NCBI RefSeq assembly: GCF_003675385.1
Contig: NZ_RCWZ01000004.1
Span: 372,001 to 436,000, forward strand
Direction: 5' to 3'
DNA from: Mucilaginibacter kameinonensis
Lineage (GTDB): Bacteria; Bacteroidota; Bacteroidia; Sphingobacteriales; Sphingobacteriaceae
DNA: 64,000 bases
Part shown: one piece after another, positions 9,520-18,122 of the stretch
Layout: each line of letters begins with the position of its first letter
Numbering within the stretch: the first letter of the stretch is position 1
Notes under the pieces: generated by a model
Databases searched by the model: none
The model's input: only the letters and a program-made list of their open reading frames with translations
What the model was told of the DNA's origin: nothing
Position numbers and translations under genes: made by a program

Positions 9520-10902
9520 TTATATCGCGTCTATGATAAGCACCCAGTCGTTACCGTTTGATACTTTACCGGGCGGTTTAAATTTTATTGTTTTAGCTTT
9601 CGCGAAGGTGCCAATAGCTGTAGTTTGCCCGTTGCGCGGGTTATACCATGATGCTTTTAGTTTTGTGCCTTCCAGTTTATCAGCATTGATATTGATCTCA
9701 CGACCGGTGTAGGTATACACAAAAGCATAATTTTTACCATGGGTAGCTATCAGCCTGTTATATTTTTCGCCATTGTTACCCGCTATTAATGATTGATCGG
9801 GTACCCGATCAAAATATGGGCGCGACAGCATTAGCTTCTTCAGATAAACCATCTGCTTAGCCCCCGGATCATTAACTGAATTATACCAATACCCTTTTGA
9901 ACCGTACGCACTGCCTTTATCAGTTGGCTTGTGCATTTGCATCACATCATTATCGCCATAAGTATATCCGCAAGCCCCGGCAAAAACCGACCAGTAACCG
10001 TAGCGTCTTACATCGGCGGCAGTCCAGCGGGGTAGCTTGATGTCATGCAGACCATAAGGGATCTTTTCATAGGATGGTTCGGCATCAAGCGTTGGTTTTG
10101 CAGGCGATAGATTGTAATCCGTTTGCACATAGCGCCAATTGTCCTCGCCATATTTCAGATCTTTTTTTGAGGTATCCTGCGCATAGGTACGATGGCCGGA
10201 TTGGAAGCAATTGAAATCTAACCAGTCTTGATTATGAAACCATTTTGATGATTGCGTGCGGCCACGTGGGTGGTAAGTTACCAGGTGTGTTCCGTCCTGA
10301 TCATGCAGCGTGTTACCTATGGCATTCCAGGTTTTTAATGAATCTGAACCAGCAATATCGCCACCATTCATCCAGATCACATTCGGCCGGTCGCGATATC
10401 TTTTGGCCAAAAATCCAGTATACGTTTTTGCTTTATCAGCACCAATATGGCTTTCCTTCACAACCGATCCCCAAACAGGAACCAAGGCAACGTACAAACC
10501 TTTTTCGGCAGCTTTGGTGATAATCCAGTCAATATGATCCCAGTAGTCATATTCGTTTCCTTTACCAAAGTTATTGCCGGGAGTTGTTTTTGGTTGAGCG
10601 ATATTTTTATTACTTAGCGCGGAATCCCCGTAGGCATTGGTTTCTTTAATGCTGTGCACTACCATCACCTGTATCACGTTAAAGCCCTGTTTTGAGCGAG
10701 TATCAAGATACTGTTCTGCTTCTTCTCTTTTCAGTTTGGAGAATAACAACCAGCCTGTATCACCCAGCCAAAAAAACGGCTTATCACGGGCCATAAAATA
10801 GCGGTGATTGGTGGATATGCTTAAACGTGGCATTTCCTCGTTGCTTTTAAAGGCAAAAAGCAAACAGGCTATAGCGATTAGTATGGTAGATTTTTTAAGC
10901 AT
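9520..10902 (-). CDS. GH140 apiosidase (DUF4038-type)
   Basis: A 460-residue secreted TIM-barrel enzyme matching the apiosidase family. The characterised member BT1012 of Bacteroides thetaiotaomicron cleaves D-apiose from the galacturonan backbone of RG-II. Seen here are a hydrophobic signal (about 1-20), the entry motif FFWLGDTGWLLF near 43-54, acid/base candidate D182 in NGGDIAG, and nucleophile candidate E275 in LDAEPSYE. These positions are close to the D187/E284 pair I recall for BT1012. The end carries the small beta-sandwich 'collagen-binding' domain of the family (about 370-460). As apiose is a hallmark of RG-II, this gene is the best single clue to the locus substrate. A 309-base repeat-filled gap precedes it. 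Confidence 0.85.
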   Translation of the reverse strand: MLKKSTILIAIACLLFAFKSNEEMPRLSISTNHRYFMARDKPFFWLGDTGWLLFSKLKREEAEQYLDTRSKQGFNVIQVMVVHSIKETNAYGDSALSNKNIAQPKTTPGNNFGKGNEYDYWDHIDWIITKAAEKGLYVALVPVWGSVVKESHIGADKAKTYTGFLAKRYRDRPNVIWMNGGDIAGSDSLKTWNAIGNTLHDQDGTHLVTYHPRGRTQSSKWFHNQDWLDFNCFQSGHRTYAQDTSKKDLKYGEDNWRYVQTDYNLSPAKPTLDAEPSYEKIPYGLHDIKLPRWTAADVRRYGYWSVFAGACGYTYGDNDVMQMHKPTDKGSAYGSKGYWYNSVNDPGAKQMVYLKKLMLSRPYFDRVPDQSLIAGNNGEKYNRLIATHGKNYAFVYTYTGREININADKLEGTKLKASWYNPRNGQTTAIGTFAKAKTIKFKPPGKVSNGNDWVLIIDAI

Positions 10903-10922
10903 AGTATAGTAACATTTATAAG

Positions 10923-11050
10923 TTCCCCTCTTGAGAGGGGGCGCGTTGGGTTGAGCATTGGCAGGGGTGTGTTTCGCACACGTTTATTATCACTTTGTTA
11001 ACACACCCCTTCGCCCCCCCCCCCAAGAGGGGAATCGCGCTGTCCGCCGC
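10923..11050. repeat. Palindromic repeat family R1, copy a
   Basis: Part of the 309-base gap 10903-11211. Outer arms TTCCCCTCTTG (10923-10933) and CAAGAGGGGAA (11024-11034) are perfect complements. Inner arms AGGGGTGTGTT (10963-10973) and AACACACCCCT (11000-11010) are also perfect. The end motif AATCGCGC...CCGCCGC leads into a run of T on the plus strand. A run of 11 C (11014-11024) is copy-specific. Copies b and c lie at 26278 and 36321. Confidence 0.85.
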
Positions 11051-11081
11051 TTTTTTAATCCCTTTATTTTCATTATCGCCA

Positions 11082-11199
11082 GTTCAAGCGCCCTTCGCTT
11101 GAACTATACCCGAAGTAAGCGTCCACGCTTACATTCCATACATTTTTACTGGAGCGTGGACGCTCCTACTAAGCCCAACACTCAAGCGTAGACGCTTGA
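11082..11199. repeat. Cluster of four small hairpins
   Basis: Fills the rest of the gap before the DUF6298 gene. Four palindromes follow one another: GTTCAAGCG/CGCTTGAAC (11082-11104), GTAAGCGTCCACGCTTAC (11115-11132), GGAGCGTGGACGCTCC (11151-11166) and TCAAGCGTAGACGCTTGA (11182-11199). The second and third are also complementary to each other over GTCCACGCT/AGCGTGGAC. No coding potential is seen. Such a cluster could end or attenuate transcription between the DUF6298 and GH140 genes. Confidence 0.8.
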
Positions 11200-11211
11200 C
11201 CGTGCGCAGCA

Positions 11212-14200
11212 TCAATTCCGGCTCAACCACAAAATTGCAGCCTCATTACCTTGTGCTTTAATTTCTGTATTAGCAGTGCCTTTTACCGTGTCAGCACCGG
11301 GTAAAAGTTCACCGGTTCTTGGGTCAATCCATTGTGCTTTATAAGTGGTACCAGCCGATAAATCAAGACGGATAGCATTACCACCATTACTGTAAACGAT
11401 ATACCCTTTTGATGAGGCCAATCCCCATTGATCTTTAGGCGAACCGGGCAGATCTGCAGGTTTCATGCTGCTTGCATCGGCCAGGAAAGCTTTATTGGTA
11501 TTGGCGGGCAGCACAGGTAATGAGCCACCAGCTATGAATACTGCCCAACCGAAATGGTCATAATCATCGGCAGAAAACAAGACCGCTTTATCAGGGTATT
11601 TGGTGCGATACTCATGAACTGCGCGGTAAACCTGCTCAAATGATGTTGCCTTTGGTTTCAAAATTCGGGCCTGCTGACGTGGCGCAAGGCTTTGACCACC
11701 TTCTGGCTGATAGGCCGTTCCGTTGGCCTGGTAATACCAGTACCGAATATCAATAACATTAATAACCGCAGCTGTCGCCGGGTTGGCAAGAATGGCATCC
11801 TGAACATCTTTGGTAGCGCTCAGGCCTATGATCTGTTTCTTTTTATGCGTGGTCTCCCATTGTTTAATAGTTTCTACCCAAAACTTCATAAAATGCAGCG
11901 GCCCAGTAAACTCTGCCCCTATTTGTTGGATCACCCCGGTATTACCGGCGAAGTTGTCCATGCATTTGTTGATGTAAGCGATATGAAGCTTACGACGGGA
12001 AAGGTCATTTTCATCATAAAACTGCTCGGCCATAAACTGGCGCTTGTCACCGGCATAAGGTACGGGTTCGGGAAAACCACTGCCATTGATGTTATTGGCA
12101 GTACGCCATGGAAAATCAGTATAGTGCGCTCCTGCCTCAATAATATTGTGCTGAAAATAGTTTTGATGAACCAGTACCAAACCTTTTTCATCGGCCAAAT
12201 CGGCGAATTGTTTTAGGCGGCTCCAGTACCAGGTATTGTATTTAGTAAGATCGTATTTGCTTAAGCCATCGTAAGCCAGTTCTTTACCACTGCGGGCAAA
12301 AGGCAACTCATAAAACGGTGCCCAAACATCACCATCCATCCGGCGAATGCGCTCATGATCATCACGACGGCGATCATACCATAAACCGTAGTTATGTTCA
12401 AAAACCACGATATTATCTTTCTTCATCCAATCGGTTACCGCGTTAAGATCGTCAGTTAAACCGGTTCCGGTTTGTCCGGGTACCCAACGGGAGATAGCTG
12501 GCTTGGCCTCTTTTTCCGTATAATCCGGATGAACTGTGCCATTCCACCATGGTGTTTCAAAATGTTTCCCGGTTAGCACAACATTACCACGGGTTAACCA
12601 ACCGTTGGTAACAGCCATTTTAGGGGCTAAACTCTCCGGCGCTACAGGCTTATATCCTATTTCATCAATAGTTTTTGCACCCGTTGATTCTGTGCTGATC
12701 GAATTTCTTTTTGGCGATTGATCTATCCAGGTGCTGATAGTTACCGCGGGTTTACGTGCAGCGGCCATTAACTCTGCCGCCTGCTCAACGGTTGGGCTGC
12801 TTGATGGCTCGGTGGCCGGGTAAAGGATATCGGCCTGCTTAGTTACATCTTTATTTAATCGGTTAGCCAGTTGCGTATAGTAAAAACTTCTTGGGCTTAT
12901 GGTGCTGTTTGGTGTGCTCCAATAGCCATCGCCTGCAAATTGCGCCCATGTACCAAAAGCCCAGTTTTGAGCAGTTGGGGGTTGGTAGCAATCAACACGG
13001 GCTGCGGTACAATTCCAGAACAGGCTGTTGGCAGCGCTCCATCCGGCACCTTGTCCGTCCTGTCCGCGGTTCATATAGCTTAGTGGCTGCCCATCAATAT
13101 TGGCAATATCAAACAAAACGCCCGAAGCCCAGCTATCAATACCTCCGCTGAAACCCAACGAACCTACCGACATACACTGCACAAAAGCATTTGGCCCCGG
13201 CGCGCAATAGCCGGTAGCAAAATCATGAAAGCCCTGTTCAGAATATAAGCGCTGAAACAGGTTTTGCCCGCCCATGGTCAGGAAGGTGTTTCGTCGTTGC
13301 CCTCCTATTTCTGAAACTGGCGCAAGCGATTTACAGTCCTCCACCGTAACGCGGTTACCGGTAGTGCCAACAAATACCGCCGAGCCTGCAAAATGTTCGA
13401 ACGTTACCTGCCGCACCCAGGCATCACTTACGTTTTCCATAGTGATAGCCATCCAGCGGTGGGCTTCATCTTTTGCATTAGCAGCGTTATAAGCCGACTG
13501 TAGTTTTAAGTTTTCGATACCTACCTGCGCTATTCTGCCGGGCCATTGGTAGGCTGATATTAAGCCCCCTCCGTAACTGGTATCTAAAGCTGTTGTTAAT
13601 GGCGCATCAAGGGTTATTTTATTACCATCTATTGATGTTACTTTACGGTCCCAGTAAATATCACGTTCGCCGGGTTTCCAGGCTAAGGCGGTTAAGTCGC
13701 CGCCAAAATGATCGGTTTTGATGGTACTGATCCAGACCTGTGTACTTGGGCGGTGAATTAAAACCGGATCGCCGGTTTTAAGATCCGCGCCATCCGCAAT
13801 ATGCACCGTATTGGCGTTTACCGGTACGTAAGCATCAGTAATTTTAATTTCTTTGGATGTTTTCCGGTCATTTTTACCGCTGACGTGGATAAAAGTTTCC
13901 CTATCCGTTCCGGCAGCGAATAGTACGGTACCGTTAGCTCCCATCCCACTTCCACGCAAAACAACGCCTGATGCATTTATTTTAAGGCTACCATTAACCT
14001 GGTAAGTGCCTTTGTTGAGCAGAACCGCCCCACGAAATCCGTCTTTATCGGCAGGTAAACCTGCAACATAATCTAACGCAGCCTGGATCCTCAGTGTAGC
14101 GTCACCTGCTTTTACAGGTACTACAACTTTTACAGGCACCAAAGGGATGGGCTTTTCAGAAGCCATGTACCCGCAATATGAGTAATCAGGAATACGGTCG

Positions 14201-14370
14201 CCGTTTGGTGCAACCGCGTAAGTTAGCTTACCGTTTTTATCGGCAGCAACGGGCGGCTGTGGTTTAGGGGCTTTTTTCTTATCCTGTGCAAATAAGGGGG
14301 AATGCATAAGCATCCCCCCAGTCATTAAACCAACCCAAATATAAATCCTTGTAAACCTCAATCCCCGCAT
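11212..14370 (-). CDS. Beta-helix plus DUF6298-type two-domain secreted protein
   Basis: A 1052-residue secreted protein, probably a pectin-active enzyme of uncharacterised type. The signal peptide is about 1-29 (MHSPLFAQ). Residues about 85-520 read as a right-handed parallel beta-helix like pectate-lyase-3 proteins (GTYQVNGSLKI, GVVLRGSGMGANGTVLF, and repeated turns such as VSDAWVRQVTFEHFAG). After a linker (about 530-600), residues about 600-1052 resemble the DUF6298 region, with aromatic and acidic motifs such as EHNYGLWYDRRRDDHERIRRMDG and QIGAEFTGPLHF, suggesting a barrel-type glycosidase fold. DUF6298 is recalled from similar Bacteroidota proteins, not searched. Its place between a PL1 lyase and a GH140 enzyme supports a role in RG-II or backbone breakdown. 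Confidence 0.7.
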   Translation of the reverse strand: MRGLRFTRIYIWVGLMTGGMLMHSPLFAQDKKKAPKPQPPVAADKNGKLTYAVAPNGDRIPDYSYCGYMASEKPIPLVPVKVVVPVKAGDATLRIQAALDYVAGLPADKDGFRGAVLLNKGTYQVNGSLKINASGVVLRGSGMGANGTVLFAAGTDRETFIHVSGKNDRKTSKEIKITDAYVPVNANTVHIADGADLKTGDPVLIHRPSTQVWISTIKTDHFGGDLTALAWKPGERDIYWDRKVTSIDGNKITLDAPLTTALDTSYGGGLISAYQWPGRIAQVGIENLKLQSAYNAANAKDEAHRWMAITMENVSDAWVRQVTFEHFAGSAVFVGTTGNRVTVEDCKSLAPVSEIGGQRRNTFLTMGGQNLFQRLYSEQGFHDFATGYCAPGPNAFVQCMSVGSLGFSGGIDSWASGVLFDIANIDGQPLSYMNRGQDGQGAGWSAANSLFWNCTAARVDCYQPPTAQNWAFGTWAQFAGDGYWSTPNSTISPRSFYYTQLANRLNKDVTKQADILYPATEPSSSPTVEQAAELMAAARKPAVTISTWIDQSPKRNSISTESTGAKTIDEIGYKPVAPESLAPKMAVTNGWLTRGNVVLTGKHFETPWWNGTVHPDYTEKEAKPAISRWVPGQTGTGLTDDLNAVTDWMKKDNIVVFEHNYGLWYDRRRDDHERIRRMDGDVWAPFYELPFARSGKELAYDGLSKYDLTKYNTWYWSRLKQFADLADEKGLVLVHQNYFQHNIIEAGAHYTDFPWRTANNINGSGFPEPVPYAGDKRQFMAEQFYDENDLSRRKLHIAYINKCMDNFAGNTGVIQQIGAEFTGPLHFMKFWVETIKQWETTHKKKQIIGLSATKDVQDAILANPATAAVINVIDIRYWYYQANGTAYQPEGGQSLAPRQQARILKPKATSFEQVYRAVHEYRTKYPDKAVLFSADDYDHFGWAVFIAGGSLPVLPANTNKAFLADASSMKPADLPGSPKDQWGLASSKGYIVYSNGGNAIRLDLSAGTTYKAQWIDPRTGELLPGADTVKGTANTEIKAQGNEAAILWLSRN

Positions 14371-14400
14371 TATAGCAGTTGTTTAAAATGTATTTTTTTT

Positions 14401-14531
14401 CATTGCCGTTGGTTTTAACCAACGGTTATATAAGCTAAAAAATCCAGGCTTCAGCCCAATTATGCATTGGCATTTGGGCTAAAGCCCTTTGTTTCCATTT
14501 ATTATTCCGTTGGTTAAAACCAACGGCAATG
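14401..14531. repeat. Long inverted repeat between lyase genes
   Basis: Two 25-base arms, 14401-14425 and 14507-14531, are perfect reverse complements and are each internally palindromic around GTTGGTTTTAACCAAC. An inner pair (GGCTTCAGCCCAAT near 14448 and ATTTGGGCTAAAGCCC near 14472) forms a second stem. The element fills most of the 205-base gap and no promoter was recognised in it. It may fold in the transcript and lower expression of the downstream genes. Confidence 0.85.
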
Positions 14532-14575
14532 ATTTTTATAAACGGCGCAAATGACTTCAAGGCTTTCTAATCTCT

Positions 14576-16237
14576 TTACTTTAACGAAGCCAATTTCTTT
14601 TCGCCTTTAGCGGCTACTGTATTTAAATATACTTCGATATTGGTATAACCACCGCCATTTTTTGCAGGCAGGGCCGAGTCTTTACCATCTTTAGGGTTCA
14701 GGCCATGTGCTGTTTCCCAATCATCTGGCAAACCATCATGATCCGAATCTTTGTAAGGCGTTCCTTTATATTCAGGATAGCCGCCAACCTGCCATGGGGC
14801 AGTGATGATACCCAGTTTGTACGAGTCTTTAGGTAATTTACGCACTTTAAACTGGTAAGCAGTATCGGTTTCCATTTCCTTGTAAGTAATTTTACCGGTG
14901 CGTACCTGCTCGGTGATGCGCACATCAACGGGGTCGCGTTTGGGAAGGGTTGCTCCGGCGTTTGCCACAACAAATTTGAAAGCATCCTTTGCCGACATGA
15001 TCGTCATTGAAGGCATCGGAAACGGATCATCCGATTTCATGTAATCTTTATATTCACCTGCATCAGGCAATTCTTTACCACCGGCACCTTCAACCTGGAT
15101 ACCACCGTTCCAGGCATCTTTAGTCACTTCAGGATAACCTTCCATAATATTGCCCGAAGCATAAACACGACCAAAGAATTTTTCTTTCAACTTGCTCCTG
15201 CCTGATTCTGGTTTCAGGATGCGGTGGCCTACCGGCTCATCTTTTGGTGTAACCGGACCCGGTTTAAAATAGTTATTGATAACGTTGTAGTTGGTAGTGT
15301 AATCGCCGCCATCCATTGAACGGTGGTGCCAGTTAAATACTACGTTGTTTACAAAGTTGTATACGCCATTCCAGCCTACAGATGGGTTACGACCAGTATT
15401 ATCGGCCCAAAGGTTACGCATCAATGAGCTGTTTTCGCCACCGGTTGTTGAGCCAAAAGCATGGTTCCAGTAATCCAATGATTCTGAATAGATACAGTTT
15501 TGGATGGTGATATTCACGGTACCCAGTTTCTCTTCTTTTGAGCCATCACCAGGGTCAAACATGTGACGATACATTGAGAAGTTTTCGTCAAGGCCCCAGC
15601 TTGCAGATACGTGATCGGCAATGATATTACCAACCGGGTTGCCACCCAAAGCATCATCCCTGCGACCAACATTAGTTTCACCACGACGGAAACGCATATA
15701 GCGGATAACCACATCATGCGTATTTACCCAAAATGATTCGCCTGCAATACAAACACCGTCGCCCGGGGCAGTTTGCCCTTCAATAGTGATATATGGCGCC
15801 CTTACAATAATTGGCGTTTTGATGCGGATAATACCGGCAACGTTAAATACCACGATGCGGGCACCTCCTTTTTCGCAGGCTTCGCGCAGGGTACCAGGGC
15901 CATTATCTTCCAGACTGGTAACTACATATACCTTACCGCCGCGACCTCCAAAAGTGAATTTACCCCCACCTTCGGCACCCGGGAAAGCCGGGATCTTAGC
16001 CTGTGGCAAATCGGTTGGGCGCGCAGCCCATGGTACATATACCTTGCCTTTTCTTTGATCGGCTTTTATAATAGGTAGTGCAACCGCCCATGCTGAATCT
16101 GAACGACGGGTAGCCTCTTTCATCAAAGCTTCACTCTCTGCTTTAACCTTCTCCGGCACTTCAGGGTACTGGGCAAAAGCCGGTTTAGCTAAACCCAATG
16201 CCGCTGCTACTAAAAATAAAGCTGTGTGTTTTTTCAT
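14576..16237 (-). CDS. PL1 pectate lyase
   Basis: A 553-residue secreted lyase that would cleave polygalacturonan by beta-elimination, giving unsaturated ends. Signal peptide about 1-22 (PAFAQ). The PL1 beta-helix starts with FPGAEGGGKFTFGGRGGKVYVVT-type sequence from residue 85, continues through TLREAC, the calcium-site candidates D194/D195 in RRDDAL, and IADHVSASWGLDEN near 206-219. The C-terminus has a calcium-loop segment, DSDHDGLPDDWE, followed by NIEVYLN, a common ending in Bacteroidota lyases. It lies 64 bases after SusD in the same direction, so it is probably co-transcribed with the SusCD pair and may be the surface endo-acting enzyme of the locus. Confidence 0.9.
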   Translation of the reverse strand: MKKHTALFLVAAALGLAKPAFAQYPEVPEKVKAESEALMKEATRRSDSAWAVALPIIKADQRKGKVYVPWAARPTDLPQAKIPAFPGAEGGGKFTFGGRGGKVYVVTSLEDNGPGTLREACEKGGARIVVFNVAGIIRIKTPIIVRAPYITIEGQTAPGDGVCIAGESFWVNTHDVVIRYMRFRRGETNVGRRDDALGGNPVGNIIADHVSASWGLDENFSMYRHMFDPGDGSKEEKLGTVNITIQNCIYSESLDYWNHAFGSTTGGENSSLMRNLWADNTGRNPSVGWNGVYNFVNNVVFNWHHRSMDGGDYTTNYNVINNYFKPGPVTPKDEPVGHRILKPESGRSKLKEKFFGRVYASGNIMEGYPEVTKDAWNGGIQVEGAGGKELPDAGEYKDYMKSDDPFPMPSMTIMSAKDAFKFVVANAGATLPKRDPVDVRITEQVRTGKITYKEMETDTAYQFKVRKLPKDSYKLGIITAPWQVGGYPEYKGTPYKDSDHDGLPDDWETAHGLNPKDGKDSALPAKNGGGYTNIEVYLNTVAAKGEKKLASLK

Positions 16238-16301
16238 ATTTGTATCGATAATATTCTTTTTGCTGAGTGATTAGCAGGCACCCATCGTTCTATTAATTTA
16301 A

Positions 16302-18110
16302 TTATTGAAGCGGATCAAACGGCCCACCCCAGGTGTTATTTTGTTGTAAATTGATATTGTTTAACAATGCTGCCGAAGGGATCCCGAAAAAGTAATCACC
16401 TGCCTGAACCGCGATGTTGTATGAATCTAAAGCTTTGGTTTTAACCGTGAACGACGTGCTGTACAGGACATCTAAAGATGCAGCTGCCGAAGCATCACGT
16501 GTACCGGTTATGTAATCCTTAGCACTCGCGTTATTGTTCAACGTAACCGTCAAACCGGTTCTTTTGGTACCGTTCAAGGTGCTTTCAAGCAATTTACGGC
16601 GACGAAGGTCCCAGTAACGTTTACCTTCAAAAGCGAACTCGATCTTGCGCTCGTTCATGATAGCGGTGATCATCTGGTCAGGACTCATGCCCGCGTCTAA
16701 GCCATATTGACTATCGCCACCGGCTTCAATGCCTGCACGTTTTCTGATAGCTATAATATTGGTATAACCGGTAGTTACGTTACCCAACGCGGCAGCACAT
16801 TCGGCCTGGTTTAGCAACACTTCGGCATAACGGATCTCCATCCAATCGGTACCCACATATTGCGCGTTAGATACGCTGATATTAGGATCGATAGCTTTAC
16901 GTAAGTAAAAGCCTGAGCCTGTTGCCGATGTAGGTTCGGTAGTTTTAACACCCGAGCCATCCGCCTTATTGTAGTAAAAATAAGTCCACAGGCGATATGA
17001 GGTATTACCGTTTATAGGCCAGTTACAACCGTTGTAAGCAATGGTTTTGTTAAACCTTGGGTCGCGGTTATCAAAAAACTTTGAATCATCATAAGCATAT
17101 TTGGTTGACGCGCCAGGGGCTTTACCATCAAGCATCGGGTACGATTTTACAATATCCCAGGTTGGCTGGTTTGAACCACCTTTGGTACCCAAATAAGCCG
17201 GACGGGTTGCATTGTCGTACGTATTGTTATTTTGGTTCTGATCGGTTGTTGATGTATTGTAACCTGTTACCAAAACCGCCTCCGGATTGCTGCTGCTTTC
17301 GGTAAACCACATGTTATCGTACGATGGGTTTAAGCCATAGTTATTGGCATTAAGTATTTGAATGGCCTTATCATTGGCGTCAGCAGCTGTTTGCCAGCGG
17401 GCTGCATCATTATTGGCATTAAACTGAGGACTTGCATAAGTTAACAATACCCTGCCTTTGAAAGCCGCGGCTGCAGCCGATGAGATTCTGCCATAGTCGC
17501 TTCCGCTCCATTTGGCGGGCAGGTATTTGATGCAGCTGTCCAGGTCGCTTACAATTTGTTTAAAGCATTCCGAAGTTTTGTTACGAGGTAGCAAAGCCGC
17601 GTTTTTAGCATCCTGTCCGATAGCATCCAACGGTTTTAATACCAGCGGAACACCACCGTATAACCTTACCAAATCAAAATACCTGAAAGCCCTCCAGAAA
17701 TAAGCCTGCGCTTTATACCTGTTTTTGGTTGATGCCGGTAAAGTGCTGGCATCAAGATCCTGAAGGGTTTGGTTGATGTTACGGATGCGGCCGTAGTTAT
17801 TGCTGATATTTACTGATGTACCGATATCGCCAACGGTTTCGGTAGTAACGGTACCTTTTACATATGCGTTATCGCTGTAAAATTCGTCGCATTTATCGCC
17901 GCCACCGCCAAGGGCGCCGCCGGTATCGCCAAACCAGCCGGGCTGATTAGCAGTGTAAAGGTAATTTATGTTTAGTATGGCTACTGTTGAGTCATTAAAC
18001 ACCTGACCGGGAGTACTATGGGTAAGATCCTCCTTATCAAGCACCTTTTTACAGTTTGTAAACAGGGCTGATACGATCAAAGCTGCAAATATGGTTTTAA
18101 ATAATTTCAT
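16302..18110 (-). CDS. SusD/RagB-family glycan-binding lipoprotein (pair 1)
   Basis: Outer-membrane lipoprotein that caps the SusC channel and captures oligosaccharides. The ATG at 18110 is preferred: the open frame can be pushed to 18119 only through a TTG codon. From this start the lipobox LFTNC places the lipidated cysteine at C20. The TPR-like SusD body is recognisable (YFWRAFRYFDLVRLYGGVPLV, RYAEVLLNQAECAAALGN, IEFAFEGKRYWDLRRR). About 602 residues, normal for the family. It starts 12 bases after the SusC stop. The ligand is inferred from neighbours to be a pectic oligosaccharide. Confidence 0.95.
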   Translation of the reverse strand: MKLFKTIFAALIVSALFTNCKKVLDKEDLTHSTPGQVFNDSTVAILNINYLYTANQPGWFGDTGGALGGGGDKCDEFYSDNAYVKGTVTTETVGDIGTSVNISNNYGRIRNINQTLQDLDASTLPASTKNRYKAQAYFWRAFRYFDLVRLYGGVPLVLKPLDAIGQDAKNAALLPRNKTSECFKQIVSDLDSCIKYLPAKWSGSDYGRISSAAAAAFKGRVLLTYASPQFNANNDAARWQTAADANDKAIQILNANNYGLNPSYDNMWFTESSSNPEAVLVTGYNTSTTDQNQNNNTYDNATRPAYLGTKGGSNQPTWDIVKSYPMLDGKAPGASTKYAYDDSKFFDNRDPRFNKTIAYNGCNWPINGNTSYRLWTYFYYNKADGSGVKTTEPTSATGSGFYLRKAIDPNISVSNAQYVGTDWMEIRYAEVLLNQAECAAALGNVTTGYTNIIAIRKRAGIEAGGDSQYGLDAGMSPDQMITAIMNERKIEFAFEGKRYWDLRRRKLLESTLNGTKRTGLTVTLNNNASAKDYITGTRDASAAASLDVLYSTSFTVKTKALDSYNIAVQAGDYFFGIPSAALLNNINLQQNNTWGGPFDPLQ

Positions 18111-18122
18111 GTCTTTCAAAGT

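Noticed and set aside
10903-11211. Possible small gene or tRNA in the gap
   Set aside because: The plus-strand frame here reads through palindromic repeats, and the hairpins do not form a cloverleaf with tRNA-like conserved positions.
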